A stretch of DNA of 64,000 nucleotides, taken from Meloidogyne chitwoodi. Its lineage: Eukaryota > Nematoda > Chromadorea > Rhabditida > Meloidogynidae. Numbering within the stretch: the stretch's first letter is position 1; the number at the start of each line of letters is the position of its first letter. This document shows, piece after piece, positions 38,502 to 49,121 of this stretch. The notes beneath the pieces are model-generated. The model was not told the origin of the DNA and ran no database searches. It worked only from the letters and a program-made list of their open reading frames with translations. The stretch lies in NCBI GenBank assembly GCA_015183035.1, contig JACZZP010000008.1, positions 1,984,001 to 2,048,000 on the forward strand, written 5' to 3'. A program made the position numbers and the translations under genes.

Positions 38502-38667
38502 TTATTAATTATTTTAAAAAATAATTTATAATGTTTCGTCAGTTAAAAATATAAAATAAAAAGTTAAAAAGATTACATTTGTAAGGATATAAAAATTTGT
38601 AAAATATTTCAAAGTAATTTTAACTTTTTTAAAAATGATTTGTTTTTAAATTTTCTAAAAAATGTAT

Positions 38668-41159
38668 TCAGTCATCTTCATCAGAATTTTCAACATTTGT
38701 AAAGTCAAAGGGTTTAAACCCATTTTTTAATTTATTTACAAGTTCCACTTCTTTTTCTTTTCCCAATGAGCAATTTCGCCAATCAACGTGATCCTCACAA
38801 TCAAGTAATGCTTTTGAAGCGAGAACCTAATTTTATAACATTTTTTAATTAATTTAGGTCTAAAAAATTAAAAAATATTAAAAATTAAAATAAACCTCCC
38901 GTCCAAATTGTAGTGGAAAATGAGACATTGAACGACTGAGCAATCTTGTCCCGTCAGGAAGTTCAACGTAAAAGTATGGAGATCCTTCGCCTAATAAATC
39001 CCAAACCTTTAAAATAATTTAAAAAATATAAAAAAATATTTAATTAAAACCTGTTCATTTTCTCCCAAAATACAAAATTCAATATTTTTTAATTGTGCAG
39101 CATTTAAAAATGTACTTCGCAATGATTTAGCTTTAGATTTTGGAATAGGTACAAATTGTATTTGCATATGCTTAAATTGAAAATTTAAAAATGTTTTTTT
39201 GTATTCAAAAAAGAAATTTTGTTCTCATTTTTATTTTAATTAAATTAATAAAATTTAATGATTCACTTCAGTTTTATAATTTCTTTCAAACATACAGACA
39301 ACTTCATTATTTCTATCAGAGAATAAACTAAAAAAATATTTTTTTAGTGAATTCAAGCCAAAAATTTAATACCAATAAGCGTCTTTGAATTTGCCCACTT
39401 CATCGCGAACTTCGGGTGTTGCAACAACCAAAGATTGAATATGACCTGAAATTTTTAAAGTTAATTAGAAGAAGAATATCTGTGTTATAAAAACATTCCG
39501 GAAAATCAGAAGTTTATAAAAACATTCCGAAAAATCAGAAGTTTATAAAAACATTCCGGAAAATCAGAAGTTTATAAAAACATTCCGAAAAATCAGAAGT
39601 TTATAAAAACATTCCGAAAAATCAGAAGTTTATAAAAACATTCCGAAAAATCAGAAGTTTATAAAAAAGAAATTTAAAAAACATTCCGGAAAATCAGAAT
39701 TTTATAAAAACATTCCGGAAAACATTTAATAAATAAATTAGTTACCAATACTCATAACAAGCAAATGTCTTTCCCCCAATGGTCCTTTAGGCATTGCAGC
39801 ATAACAAGAATTTCCAACAGAAACAATTAAATGTTTTTCAGCATCAATATTAGAAAGACAAAACCAACAAGTTGAAGGGTCAATTCTAGGCTTTTTTTCA
39901 TTAAACCTTTCCCCTCCCCTTCTCTTTCCTTTTCTTTTTCCTTGACTTTCTTGTTCTTCTTCTTCAAAGTTTTGTGTATCAAAAAAGAATTGAACAGAAT
40001 TTCCTTCCTCAATTCGACGTTTTTCTTCTTCTATTGCTTTATTTTGTATATATTCCTAAATAAAAATTAAAAAAAATATGTTTTTCTTAAATAAAATAGA
40101 AATAAGTATCCAAACAAAACTTTGAATTCTTAAAAAGTTTAAATAAAAAACCTGAAGTATTTCCATATAAGGAAATTCTGTACAATTATCTGGTTGCGCT
40201 ACTAATTCATCTCTAGGTAATTCACGCATTGGAGTGCAAGAAAAAGCATAAAGCCATTTTTGCTTGTTAGTGTTATTAACTGCAGCTAGTCCAATAAATC
40301 GAGTAACATGTTGAGGGGGTTCCAAAAGGATTCGATGATTTCTTTAAATTAAAAAAAGAAGTTTATCATATTCATTTGACAATTAGAAAACCTATAAGGC
40401 GATCTTTCATAATGAATTCCGTGTCCAGCAAAATGATAGCGAGGTTTGAATCCAGAAGCTAATCTAGCCAAAAGTTTGGATGTATTTGATGGTTCTGTAG
40501 AAGGTTGATTTGTTGAATGTAACCAAACATTAGAAGGCCAAATCGATGTCAGAAGAATATCAACACCAGCAAAACCTGAATTTGCAGCAAAAGGAGTCAG
40601 AAGATCATCAATAGACTTTGTATTAAATTGAAAAGGTAAAACCTTAATAAAATAAAAAAATAATCATCTTTAAATAAATTTTATGAGTTAAGCATGCTCA
40701 ATTATTAAACCCATTAAATAAAAAACCTGTGTTGACATTTCCGGTGCTTCAATTCCCGAAAAATATCCAATCATTAATCCGCTCGCTGTCATTAAAGTCC
40801 CTTTTTTTCCAATATAGGTAAGTGACTGAGAAAATTCAACACTTTCTGCTGGATAGTAAGTAGAAGTGGAAGGACAACAAGGGCCAAGAATATACGTTGG
40901 AATAGGAAAATCAATCTCTCCATTTACTACTTTTTCATTTTCTTCATCATTCGGGCCAAAGAACTCACCAACACAAAAAAGAATATCAAATGGACCGGCC
41001 TAAATCAAAAATTATTTATAAAAAATATAAAAAACATACTTTTTGATTAACAATTGTTACTCGTGATATCAACTGTTTAAAGTTTCCATTAACATCGCCA
41101 GAACATAGCACTTTAACCTGACGTTTTTTATTATTATCCGAAAGTTTGTTTGATTGCAT
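38668..41159 (-). CDS. CWF19-like protein 1 (CWF19L1)
   Basis: Homologue of the fission-yeast Cwf19 splicing-complex factor; the related debranching-factor family helps lariat turnover. The N-terminal half is metallophosphoesterase-like: [46 protein letters not shown] and [18 protein letters not shown]. The C-terminal half has both CwfJ domains: [20 protein letters not shown], the HIT-like [40 protein letters not shown], and [20 protein letters not shown] followed by DWRNC. About nine exons, some 540 residues, normal for the family. A lysine/arginine-rich linker ([17 protein letters not shown]) lies before CWFC. It starts 182 bp after the GPATCH11 stop. The only good acceptor there, GTTTTGTTTAG near 41229, could take a spliced leader. 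Confidence 0.92.
39485..39727. repeat. 29-bp tandem array, ACATTCCGGAAAATCAGAAG
   Basis: About eight copies of GTTTATAAAAACATTCCGAA + AAATCAGAA in a CWF19L1 intron, with the centre alternating between CCGGAA and CCGAAA. The CATTCCGGAAAA word recurs inverted in the last par-1 intron (63820-63925). Confidence 0.9.
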
Positions 41160-41341
41160 CATTAAATTATTTTTCAAAATGGTTAAAATTTTAAAATAAT
41201 AAAAAAAATAGAAGGATTTAACAACAACTAAACAAAATTTAAAACATATTTATAAAATAAAATTTTAAATAAATAAAAATTCCAAAAAAATGTATACCTA
41301 CTCGAAAATCAATTAAAATAAAAATAAATTCAAAAATATAA

Positions 41342-42593
41342 TTATTCGTCATGCGCACTTCTTGTAGAACCTGGACAAGCATTTTCAATATCTACAGAAT
41401 CTGAGTAAGCATAACCACACCAAACGCAATAAAAATGTTCTCTCCTCAAATAACCAATTATATGGTTTAGGCTAAATTAAAAAAAATAAAAAGATAAAAA
41501 AATAATTAAAAATATAAACCTATGGTCTAATTCATTTTCATCCATTTCATGGAAATTAACTTCAACAGGCGCTACTCTCCCATTGCTATAGTTATAGGTG
41601 AGATTTTCTTCCTCATCGTCTTGTTCAGTGTCATTCACATCGGGTAATTTAGATGAATAAATTGGCCAAAACCAAAAATGTTCAGGAACTTCTTTTCCAA
41701 CACTTGAATTAAAAAAATTAATTTTAATATTTTTAAACTAAAAAACCTTAAATCCATTTGTTGACAAGCACTTCTTGCTTGATTAATATCATTAATAATT
41801 TGCTTCTGTAAGGCAAGCAGACGTTTTTTATTTCGAAAGTCTACAGCAAGGGAATCCTAAATTAAAAAATAAATTAATTAAACTTTTTATTCAAGCCGTG
41901 GTTAAAAATCACCAATTATAAATATGACCAATTAATTGTAAAATTACTTTTTAATCTAAAAAATCAAACCTCCATTCTCGCTCTTTTCATCATTTGCTCC
42001 ATATGTGCTTCACAATTTTGACGTTGTTTTTCATTTTGTTCTTCCTCATGCCCTACACCACTGCGATTTGCTTTAACTTGAATAGCTATAGGCTCTTTTA
42101 TTCCTTCAGATTGATTTCCTTAAAAATATTATTTTTAATATAAATTTTAAAATATTTTTTAAACCTTCTCTTTTAACTCCAAGGCTCATTCCTGGTTTAT
42201 AACCTAAATTTTTAAATTATTTAATAAAAAATAAAAAAACCCATTAATGAAAGCAATTTAAATCCTTTGTTCCCACTTCCAATAGGCTGTGAAATTCCTT
42301 CTTCTCTTCTAATTCTTTCCATTTGTTCCCTATTTTTTGGTTTATTAAGTCGTTGTTTTTCTTCTGCTGCTAATCTATTTGCGTGAATTTTAAAGGAACG
42401 CTGGATTCCTCTGGAAGAATTAATACCTAAATATATAAAAAATATACTAGCAAAAAATGGCAAAAATACCAATAAAAAAGCATTCCAACATAATAGATAA
42501 CAATTACTAAAAACAATAAAATTAAAAACCTGGTTTAATGTCATCAATCTTATCCATAAAAGTGCTAGACATATAATCTTCATCGTCTGACAT
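41342..42593 (-). CDS. G-patch domain-containing protein 11
   Basis: G-patch proteins activate DEAH-box helicases in splicing and RNP remodelling; this member is also known as a kinetochore-linked factor (CENP-Y) in vertebrates. The start MSDDEDYMSSTFM is the family hallmark. Then come DDIKPGINSSRG, a basic helix (EEKQRLNKPKNREQMERIRR), the G-patch GSGNKGFKLLSLMGYKPGMS followed by LGVKREGNQSEGIKEPI, and the conserved RSGVGHEEEQNEKQRQ. The C-terminal DUF4187-type domain reads QARSACQQMDLS, NHIIGYLRREHFYCVWCGYA, and ends ACPGSTRSAHDE. CVWCGYAYSD carries the family's Cys pair. Six exons, about 270 residues. It lies just upstream of CWF19L1 on the same strand, which suggests a shared operon of RNA-processing genes. 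Confidence 0.92.
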
Positions 42594-42958
42594 TGGAATA
42601 ATAGACAAATAAGATTAAAAATAGAACGTTTCAAAAATATTTATAATGCATATTACGAAAAATTAATGAATAAATATTAAAAATAAATTCAAGGTCTAAT
42701 GTAAGACCTAATGAAAAATATAAACAAATTGAGCAATTTTTTATAAAATAAAAAAACAAAATATTAAAGAAAGGCTGATTCTAGATAAATTTAAGGAAAA
42801 AATATGTACATCAAAGGTATTTAAACTTATATAAAAATTAAAAAAATTATGAACCAACAAATTTTTTGGACAATGTTTAATTTCGAACCCTTTTAGAGAA
42901 AAAACCAAATTAAAGTAATAATATAATATTAATTAAAAAAAAAGAAAGCATTTACTAT

Positions 42959-43144
42959 ATGACAATTTTGGTGTTAGTATTTTTTAATTTTTATCCTTGT
43001 TTTTATTTAGCTAATAATAATGGGTCAATACTTTATGAGGAGGAAGATGCTGATGGCTTATTGTCGAACGATCGTGCGAGGGGAGCTACTCCAAATGATG
43101 GAGTGACCTACTCTGAAGGTTATAGGGATGAAGATTTTATTTGA
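42959..43144 (+). CDS. Small secreted-type ORF, left arm copy
   Basis: A 61-residue frame with a hydrophobic start MTILVLVFFNFYPCFYLANN, suggesting a signal peptide, then an acidic Tyr-bearing stretch (ILYEEEDADGLL, GVTYSEGYRDEDF) and a stop two residues later. No family recognised. It may be an exon of a longer gene captured in the palindrome. Expression is unknown, so low confidence. Confidence 0.35.
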   Translation: MTILVLVFFNFYPCFYLANNNGSILYEEEDADGLLSNDRARGATPNDGVTYSEGYRDEDFI

Positions 43145-43397
43145 TCAAAAAGTGTTTAGGTACACACTCCATTTATTCGCTTAATTTTATCCAAGTCATT
43201 TTTAGGTGTAAAGTCTTTTCTTGCTAATAAATGGGGTTTTCACAAAATTATTTATATTTGGTTTTATCATGATAATATTTGTTGGCATAAAATAAAAATC
43301 TTTATATAATTTGAAAATTCAAAAGATTTTTATTTTATGCCAACAAATATTATCATGATAAAACCAAATATAAATAAGTTTGTGAAAACCCCATTTA

Positions 43398-43673
43398 TTA
43401 GCAAGAAAAGATTTTACACCTAAAAATGACTTGGATAAAATTAAGCGAATAAATGGAGTGTGTACCTAAACACTTTTTGATCAAATTTTTTTTAAAATCT
43501 TCATCCCTATAACCTTCAGAGTAGGTCACTCCATCATTTAGAGTAGCTCCCCTCGCACGATCGTTCGGCAATAAGCCATCAGCATCTTCCTCCTCATAAA
43601 GTATTGGCCCATTATTATTAGCTAAATAAAAACAAGGATAAAAATTAAAAAATACTAACACCAAAATTGTCAT
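43398..43673 (-). CDS. Small secreted-type ORF, right arm copy
   Basis: The mirror copy of the left-arm frame, with three replacements visible (S to P before ILYEEE, S to P in LLPNDR, P to L in GATLNDG). An indel after EGYRDEDF keeps the frame open for 32 further codons (KKCLGTHSIYSLNFIQVIF) to a stop at 43398, giving 91 residues. The two copies are convergent, so joint transcription would produce a fold-back RNA. Confidence 0.38.
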   Translation of the reverse strand: MTILVLVFFNFYPCFYLANNNGPILYEEEDADGLLPNDRARGATLNDGVTYSEGYRDEDFKKNLIKKCLGTHSIYSLNFIQVIFRCKIFSC

Positions 43674-43931
43674 ATAGTAAATGCTTTCTTTTTTTTTTAA
43701 TTAATATTATATTATTACTTTAATTTGGTTTTTTCTCTAAAAGGGTTCGAAATTAAACATTGTCCAAAATGTAAGTTTGAAGGTGGGTGATCATTCCCTA
43801 AGTCCAAAAAATTTGTTGGCTCATCTTTCTCTTTTATGTCATTGTTTTAAATAAAGTATAACTAAAAAACCTGCTATATTCAAAGGTACCGGTCAGAAGG
43901 TATATTAATTCAAACGATCAGCCTTATAACA

Positions 43932-46275
43932 TTAAGAAATGAACAAATTAGGAAATCGTGATTGAATAATTCCATCAACACATTCTTGAATGTCAACTAT
44001 TGTAGTAGTAGCAGAATATTGTTGAGGAAGAAAGATGGCCAAAAAACGGCGTTCCATTCGTTTAAAAACAATCCACCAATCATTGTCAGCTTTTAAGTAT
44101 AATTGAGTAATTAAAGTTGAGGTAGTAGAACATTCAGAAACAAATTTATCATAGGTTTCGTAGACCAATCTGAAAAATAAATTTTTATTTGAAAAATAAA
44201 AGGAGATAATCCCTTGAGTTCAATAAAATCATGAATTAATTTTAAAAAAATACTGATTGGTTAAAATTCTAAAAAAATTCTTAAGCTAAAAATACACTTC
44301 TCCAATCTTATGTACCAATTATAAAATCTCAAAATAAAAAAATAAATTTAAAAAACCTATGCATGCTAGACGGCAATATTTGGACGGAATTATTAACCAC
44401 AGCATTCTCCGCAGAAATAACCATTGGAGCAGCAAAACTTTTTCGAAAACTGAGACTGTCTGGATTGAAGTAGATAAAATGATATGGAATATCAGAATTT
44501 GAAGAAGGCCGAGCAGTTATTTCATTAGAAAATTGTTCTCCAATTGCTGAGGCTATAGAAGTCATTTGAGTGTCAATAAAGTCGGAAAGATTGTCAAAAA
44601 ATTCGTTGTTTATTGCATCACTTTTTGTTTCAGTTGCACGAATAAAAAAACATGCGGTTGCGTTTAGGACACGATAACAAATCTAAAAGTTGAAAAATTG
44701 TCAAAAGTAAAAGGAAAAAAATATGGATTTTGTTCAAATTTCGATAATTTTTGACCTCAAAATACTAATAAAAAATCCAAAATGTTTAAAAGTATAAAAA
44801 TAATACCAAATTATATTCCACACTTTGGCTCGTCTCGTCTTCCAAAATAAATACTTTTGGAAATTGATGGACAGAGAATTCACCCAAATAATCACGAATA
44901 ATTGAAGAGTCAATAAAAAAGCCAGTTTTGCTCGAAGAGCCAGTAGAAGTGTTAGCAATCCTATAAAATATTTAAATTAAAAAATTCACATCATCCAATC
45001 TTAATACAAATTAAATTTAAACCTTTTGTTGTTTATAAAACCTTCCGGAGTTAACTCTGCTTGCATCGCAGAAGGCACAATTGTTTGATTTAAGAAATGC
45101 CAAAGAGGGATTAAATCAAGTTTTTCAACAGAATACTGAATTAGTCTAAAATTTATTTTGTATTTAAATTAAAAAATTTATTTAAAAATAACCTTTCATG
45201 ATAGAGAAAAATAGTCTTTGATATTTGAGGAAATTCTTCCAAGCAACTGGTCATCTGAAAAATTCAAAATACCCAATAATATACAGAATCTAAAAAACGA
45301 CCAGACATTGAACTTCAAGAAAATTGAGACTTCCCAAAGGGAGGAAATCCACTCCACTAAACAAATCAACCAAAGGGGTCTAAAAAATCATTAAATAAGA
45401 AAAGTCACAAATCTCCAACCTTGCAAACTCTCATCAATTGCAAATAAGGTGAAAAGAACATCTCCACAATGTTCTTAAAATGAGCCAAATCAGAGTTAAA
45501 TAAAGCACCAAAAGATCCATAGAAAAGTTTATAGGCGTTGTAGGCTCGTTCTAACAATGCACGAATAGTGGGTAAGTGAACACAATAGTCAAATTGCTTG
45601 CAAAGTTTCCTTAACTTAACCGAAACTTTTCTTGTATTTACATATTTTTTATTTTCAAATTTATCTTGACATATTTTAACACAAATTTAAACAAAAAATA
45701 AAAGAAAACCTGTTAAGAGAAACGCCAATAAAGAAAGAGCCATTTTCAACAATAAGCACAACTTCTTTAGATGTTGAAGAACTTATCTAAAAGTAAAAAA
45801 ATATAATTAGATTTAAATTAAAGGACAAAATAAAGTTCCATTTAAAAATATAAACCTTACATATCGAAAGTCAATAGACTCATCATCACTAGTTAAGGTT
45901 GTTGACTTCTTTGAATGTTTATTAATCGTAATTTCAGAGTCTTCTGGTTGAATGAAAAGAAGACTAGAACTAAAGTTAACAATTGCACCAGCCATTCCAG
46001 TAAATTCCATTTGCTTTGTTGGTGTTTCCGTAGTAGGCAGAAAAAGCATCACTCTGTATATTTTTGATACAAAAATTCATTTAAAATTCCTTTAAAAACC
46101 TTTCAAGTTCGTGCCCTTCTTTTTGTCCAGAAGCTGGATGTGAAATAAAAAAGTGTTCACAAATATCCATAAACTTGACAAATTCAGTCCTTTTTGCATC
46201 CTTTTGCATTTTAGGGTCATTGTAACCAAAGAAATGTTGAGCTGCAGCAAATGGAGAATACGGGAATGGAAGCAT
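43932..46275 (-). CDS. ccz-1: CCZ1, vacuolar/lysosomal fusion GEF subunit
   Basis: Forms the MON1-CCZ1 complex, the exchange factor that activates Rab7 during endosome-to-lysosome and phagosome maturation. The chain starts MLPFPYSPFAAAQHFFGYND. It continues with the longin-type N-terminal domain (GMAGAIVNFSSSLLFIQPED; YNAYKLFYGSFGALFNSDLA). Family blocks are CKTPLVDLFSGVDFLPLGSL, KTIFLYHERLIQYSVEKLDL, FPKVFILEDE, YNLICYRVLNATACFFI, and the best-conserved IASAIGEQFSN ... YHFIYFNPDSLSFRKS. The C-terminal end is DNDWWIVFKRMERRFLAIFL ... FPNLFIS. This order mirrors human CCZ1 throughout. About ten exons, roughly 520 residues. Confidence 0.9.
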
Positions 46276-46539
46276 TAAGTAAAATTGTTAATAAAATTTA
46301 TGAAACTAGAAAAATGTGTTTACGAAATTGACTATATTAAACAAATTATAATACAAATAACAACATAAAAAGGAAAAAACATAGAAAAAAGTATCAAAGA
46401 TATTTAGAAATTCTCAAAAATTTTCGAATTTTGTTGTTTTCTCTCACTCTCCATTTATTTAACACTATTTTGAAAAAAGGACGACCGAGTCTGGTCAACT
46501 AAGTCTGATGATGAATTAGTGGCCATATTTCGTTCAATT

Positions 46540-46862
46540 CATTATTTTACAGCAACTCTCTACTTTGACTTATAGGTGTCCGGAAATTTGTTGAAAGTTG
46601 GGCACTAAGATTTTTAATAAAGTTGGGTGTATTAAAACCCCGAAAAAATATACAAGAAATATCAAATCGTTTATTTAGAATTTCGGTATTATTGGGGATT
46701 TCTATGGTTTCCCCCGGGGAATTTTGGAATTTTTTGAGAAATTTTAGGGTAATCAAAACTCAGAATATTTTTTGAAAAACTAAAAAATCGCTCTATTTAT
46801 TATTGGGTAGCCCTAGGGAGCCTCCCCTGGAAATTTTTAGGGGTATCAAAACCCCGAATAGT
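46540..46862. repeat. Degenerate satellite flank
   Basis: Diverged copies of the 78-bp unit, recognisable by TATTAAAACCCCGAA and ATCAAAACCCCGAATAGTC, lie left of the MULE-like insertion. Spacing is irregular, and GGGGA/CCCCGG patches stand out from the AT-rich background. Confidence 0.6.
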
Positions 46863-46871
46863 CTTTAAAAG

Positions 46872-47363
46872 GGATCACCCCTGAAGATCGAAACCCTATA
46901 GATCGACACCCTATAGATCGAAACCCAATAGATCGAATTACCCTATAGATCGAAACCCTTTTGATCGAATTACCCTGTAGATCGAATCCAAAATATCAAC
47001 ACTAATTAATTTTCTCAATTAAACTATTTAAGTTTTTCAATTTATGTGATTCATAATTTAATTTTATTATCTTTTTTTTATTTTTTTTTTAGATCAAGCA
47101 TTACAAATAAAAGCTTTATTGCTTAAATCTAAAAGAAATCAGGACATATTTATTTATGAAGGCTTTATTTATGTTAAATGTAAAAATGGAAAGATGCTTT
47201 TTTGTAATTTTTATGCTCTTTTAAATTTTAGTGTTGATATTTTGGATTCGATCTACAGGGTAATTCGATCAAAAGGGTTTCGATCTATAGGGTAATTCGA
47301 TCTATAGGGTTGCGATCTATAGGGTGTCGATCTATAGGGGTTTCGATCTTCAGGGGTGGACCC
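46872..47363. mobile_element. 492-bp MULE-like element
   Basis: Terminal inverted repeats of 134 and 136 bp (46872-47005 and 47228-47363) are nearly identical and built from ATAGATCGAAACCCT units. They are flanked by an exact 9-bp target duplication CTTTAAAAG (46863-46871 and 47364-47372). Removing the element and one duplication restores AATAGTCTTTAAAAGACTAT, a normal satellite unit. Long termini with 9-bp duplications are typical of Mutator-like elements. The 222-bp core encodes a short frame, SKRNQDIFIYEGFIYVKCKN then GKMLFC, after a splice-acceptor-like TTTTTTTTTAG. It reads like a FLYWCH-type zinc-finger fragment, which is a tentative call. Confidence 0.85.
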
Positions 47364-47379
47364 CTTTAAAAGACTATAG

Positions 47380-47730
47380 AAAACCCCTTTATTTAGCTTA
47401 TGTAGATAAGGGGGTTTAAAACCCCGAATAGTCTTTAGAAGACTATATACGGGATTAGTTAGAGTGAGTATTATTAGGGAGATTTTTGGGGTATTAAAAC
47501 CCCGAATAGTCTTTAGAAGACTATATACGGGATTAGTTAGAGTGAGTATTATTAGGGAGATTTTTGGGGTATTAAAACCCCGAATAGTCTTTAGAAGACT
47601 ATATACGGGATTAGTTAGAGTGAGTATTATTAGGGAGATTTTTGGGAAAACCCCGAATAGTCTTTAGAAGACTATATACGGGATTAGTTAGAGTGAGTAT
47701 TATTAGGGAGATTTTTGGTGTATTAAACTC
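47380..47730. repeat. 78-bp satellite, about 4.5 units
   Basis: Unit GGGATTAGTTAGAGTGAGTA + TTATTAGGGAGATTTTTGGG + GTATTAAAACCCCGAATAGT + CTTTAGAAGACTATATAC. As 78 is divisible by three, the array gives an open frame of repeated 26-residue blocks (SIIREIFGVLKPRIVFRRLY). I treat this as non-coding. The unit carries an internal palindrome AGTCTTTAGAAGACT. NF-YB starts 90 bp downstream. Confidence 0.9.
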
Positions 47731-47815
47731 TTTTTTTAATTTTATATATTTATTTTTAGCATTCAAAAATTATCTTCTAAATTGTTCTCAAAAAAGATTA
47801 ATTAAATGGAAGATA

Positions 47816-49121
47816 ATATAAACATTTTTCCCGATGAGCAACAGCAACGAGAAGTTTCTTCAAATAATTCCTCTGGTAGCGTAATACTTGAACAGGATCG
47901 TTTTCTACCCATTGGTATTAAATTTCAATTTTTTAGATCTATTTTAACTTAATTTTTAGCAAATATAACAAGAGTAATGAAGCGAGTAATCCCAACAGAA
48001 GGGAAATTATCAAAAGAAGCTAAGGAATGTATTCAAGAATGTGTTACTGAATTTCTTTTGGTATATTTTTTATTTCGAAAATTATTATAATTTTTTTTAA
48101 AGTTTATTACGTCTGAGGCGAGTGAGCGTTGTGCAATTGTAAGCGAACTTTTTTTAAATTATTTTTATAAAAAAAATATAATTATTTTCTAAATTTTATA
48201 GGAAAGAAGAAAAACAATTTCTGGGGAAGACATTTTGACTGCTTTTCGTACTCTTGGTTTTGATGAATATGTAGCGCCTTTGGAAGAATTTATGCGAAAA
48301 TATAGAGAAGGTTTTTTTTTCCTTTTTATTTTTAAATATTTATTTAAAAAAATTTAAGCAAATAAAATACAAAGTAGCCAAGCTGCAACACTTGTCCAAC
48401 AGATGAATAACAATTCTAATGTCAGTAATGCTGCAACCTGTTCTAAGGAAAGTGAAGCGACAGGTAAATTTAATTAAAATGTTTACATGTTCATTTTTAT
48501 CGAAAAATGTTTATTTCTTTGATATTTTTTTTCGTAAATATTCTTCGAAGAATACTTTATTAAAAAAACAGACAGTTTTTTTTTTTAAACAGACCAAACC
48601 CAAAATTTTAAAATTTATAAGCAAACCTTAATCAAAATATCCTCTATTAATTGAATATCAAATTTGAAGCACAAAATAAACTTTAATTTACAATACAAAC
48701 TTAAAACAAAAATAAACTTGAAACAAAACTCGAAAGGAATACATTAAAAAATAAACAACTTGTTATCTTTTTTTCTTTTTACAGATGAAAATCAACAATT
48801 GGTGTATTTGGTTGGTTTTTTTTATTTTAATGAGTTTTAATAATTTAAAATGTTTTAAAGTTAAGTTTTAATGTTTTTTCAAGTTTTTAATGTTTTGTTT
48901 TCCTCATAAAACTTAACTGCTACCAACTTGTTCTAATTCAAGTTTTAAAACAAGTTTTAATATTTTCCATCGATTTATTTTATTTAAAGCAAGAACAACA
49001 ATTAGTTATAAATCCCAGCTATAATTTACAACCACTACAAGTGTTTTATGATGCTGCAAATGGGCAGTATTTTATACCTGTTCAACAAGAAAATGAACAA
49101 ATAATTGAACAAAATGAATAA
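47816..49121 (+). CDS. nfyb-1: NF-Y transcription factor subunit B
   Basis: Histone-fold subunit of the CCAAT-binding factor NF-Y, pairing with NF-YC before NF-YA joins. The core reads QDRFLPIANITRVMKRVIPT (L-P-I-A-N...R-x-M-K), then KLSKEAKECIQECVTEFLLF, ITSEASERCAIERRKTISGE and DILTAFRTLGFDEYVAPLEE, ending MRKYRE. That is the full HAP3 histone fold with the DNA-contact LPIANI segment. The tail is Gln/Asn-rich (QPLQVFYDAANGQYFIPVQQ), like a transactivation region. About seven exons; exon 1 follows an acceptor-like TTTATTTTTAG at 47759, a possible spliced-leader site. Introns after the core carry AAACTTG and AAACATT words. Confidence 0.94.

Larger units (their letters stand above)
42851..43829. 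repeat. Long palindrome (two arms of about 450 bp, 20-bp spacer)
   Basis: The arms mirror each other around 43303-43322: CATTTACTATATGACAATTT on the left returns as the reverse complement near 43670, and the centre AAAATCTT/AAGATTTT closes the hairpin. The outer ends read GAACCAACAAATTTTTTGGA and TCCAAAAAATTTGTTGGCTC. The right arm has about 38 extra bases between two GTCCAAAA words. Arms differ by several substitutions and indels, so they are not a perfect copy. Confidence 0.92.

Noticed and set aside
39485..39727. CRISPR-like array of 29-bp repeats
   Set aside because: The units are directly adjacent with no unique spacers and lie in a eukaryotic intron, so it is a minisatellite.
47464..47667. 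Repeated 26-residue frame SIIREIFGVLKPRIVF
   Set aside because: It is explained by the 78-bp satellite; no start context, splice signals or continuation.
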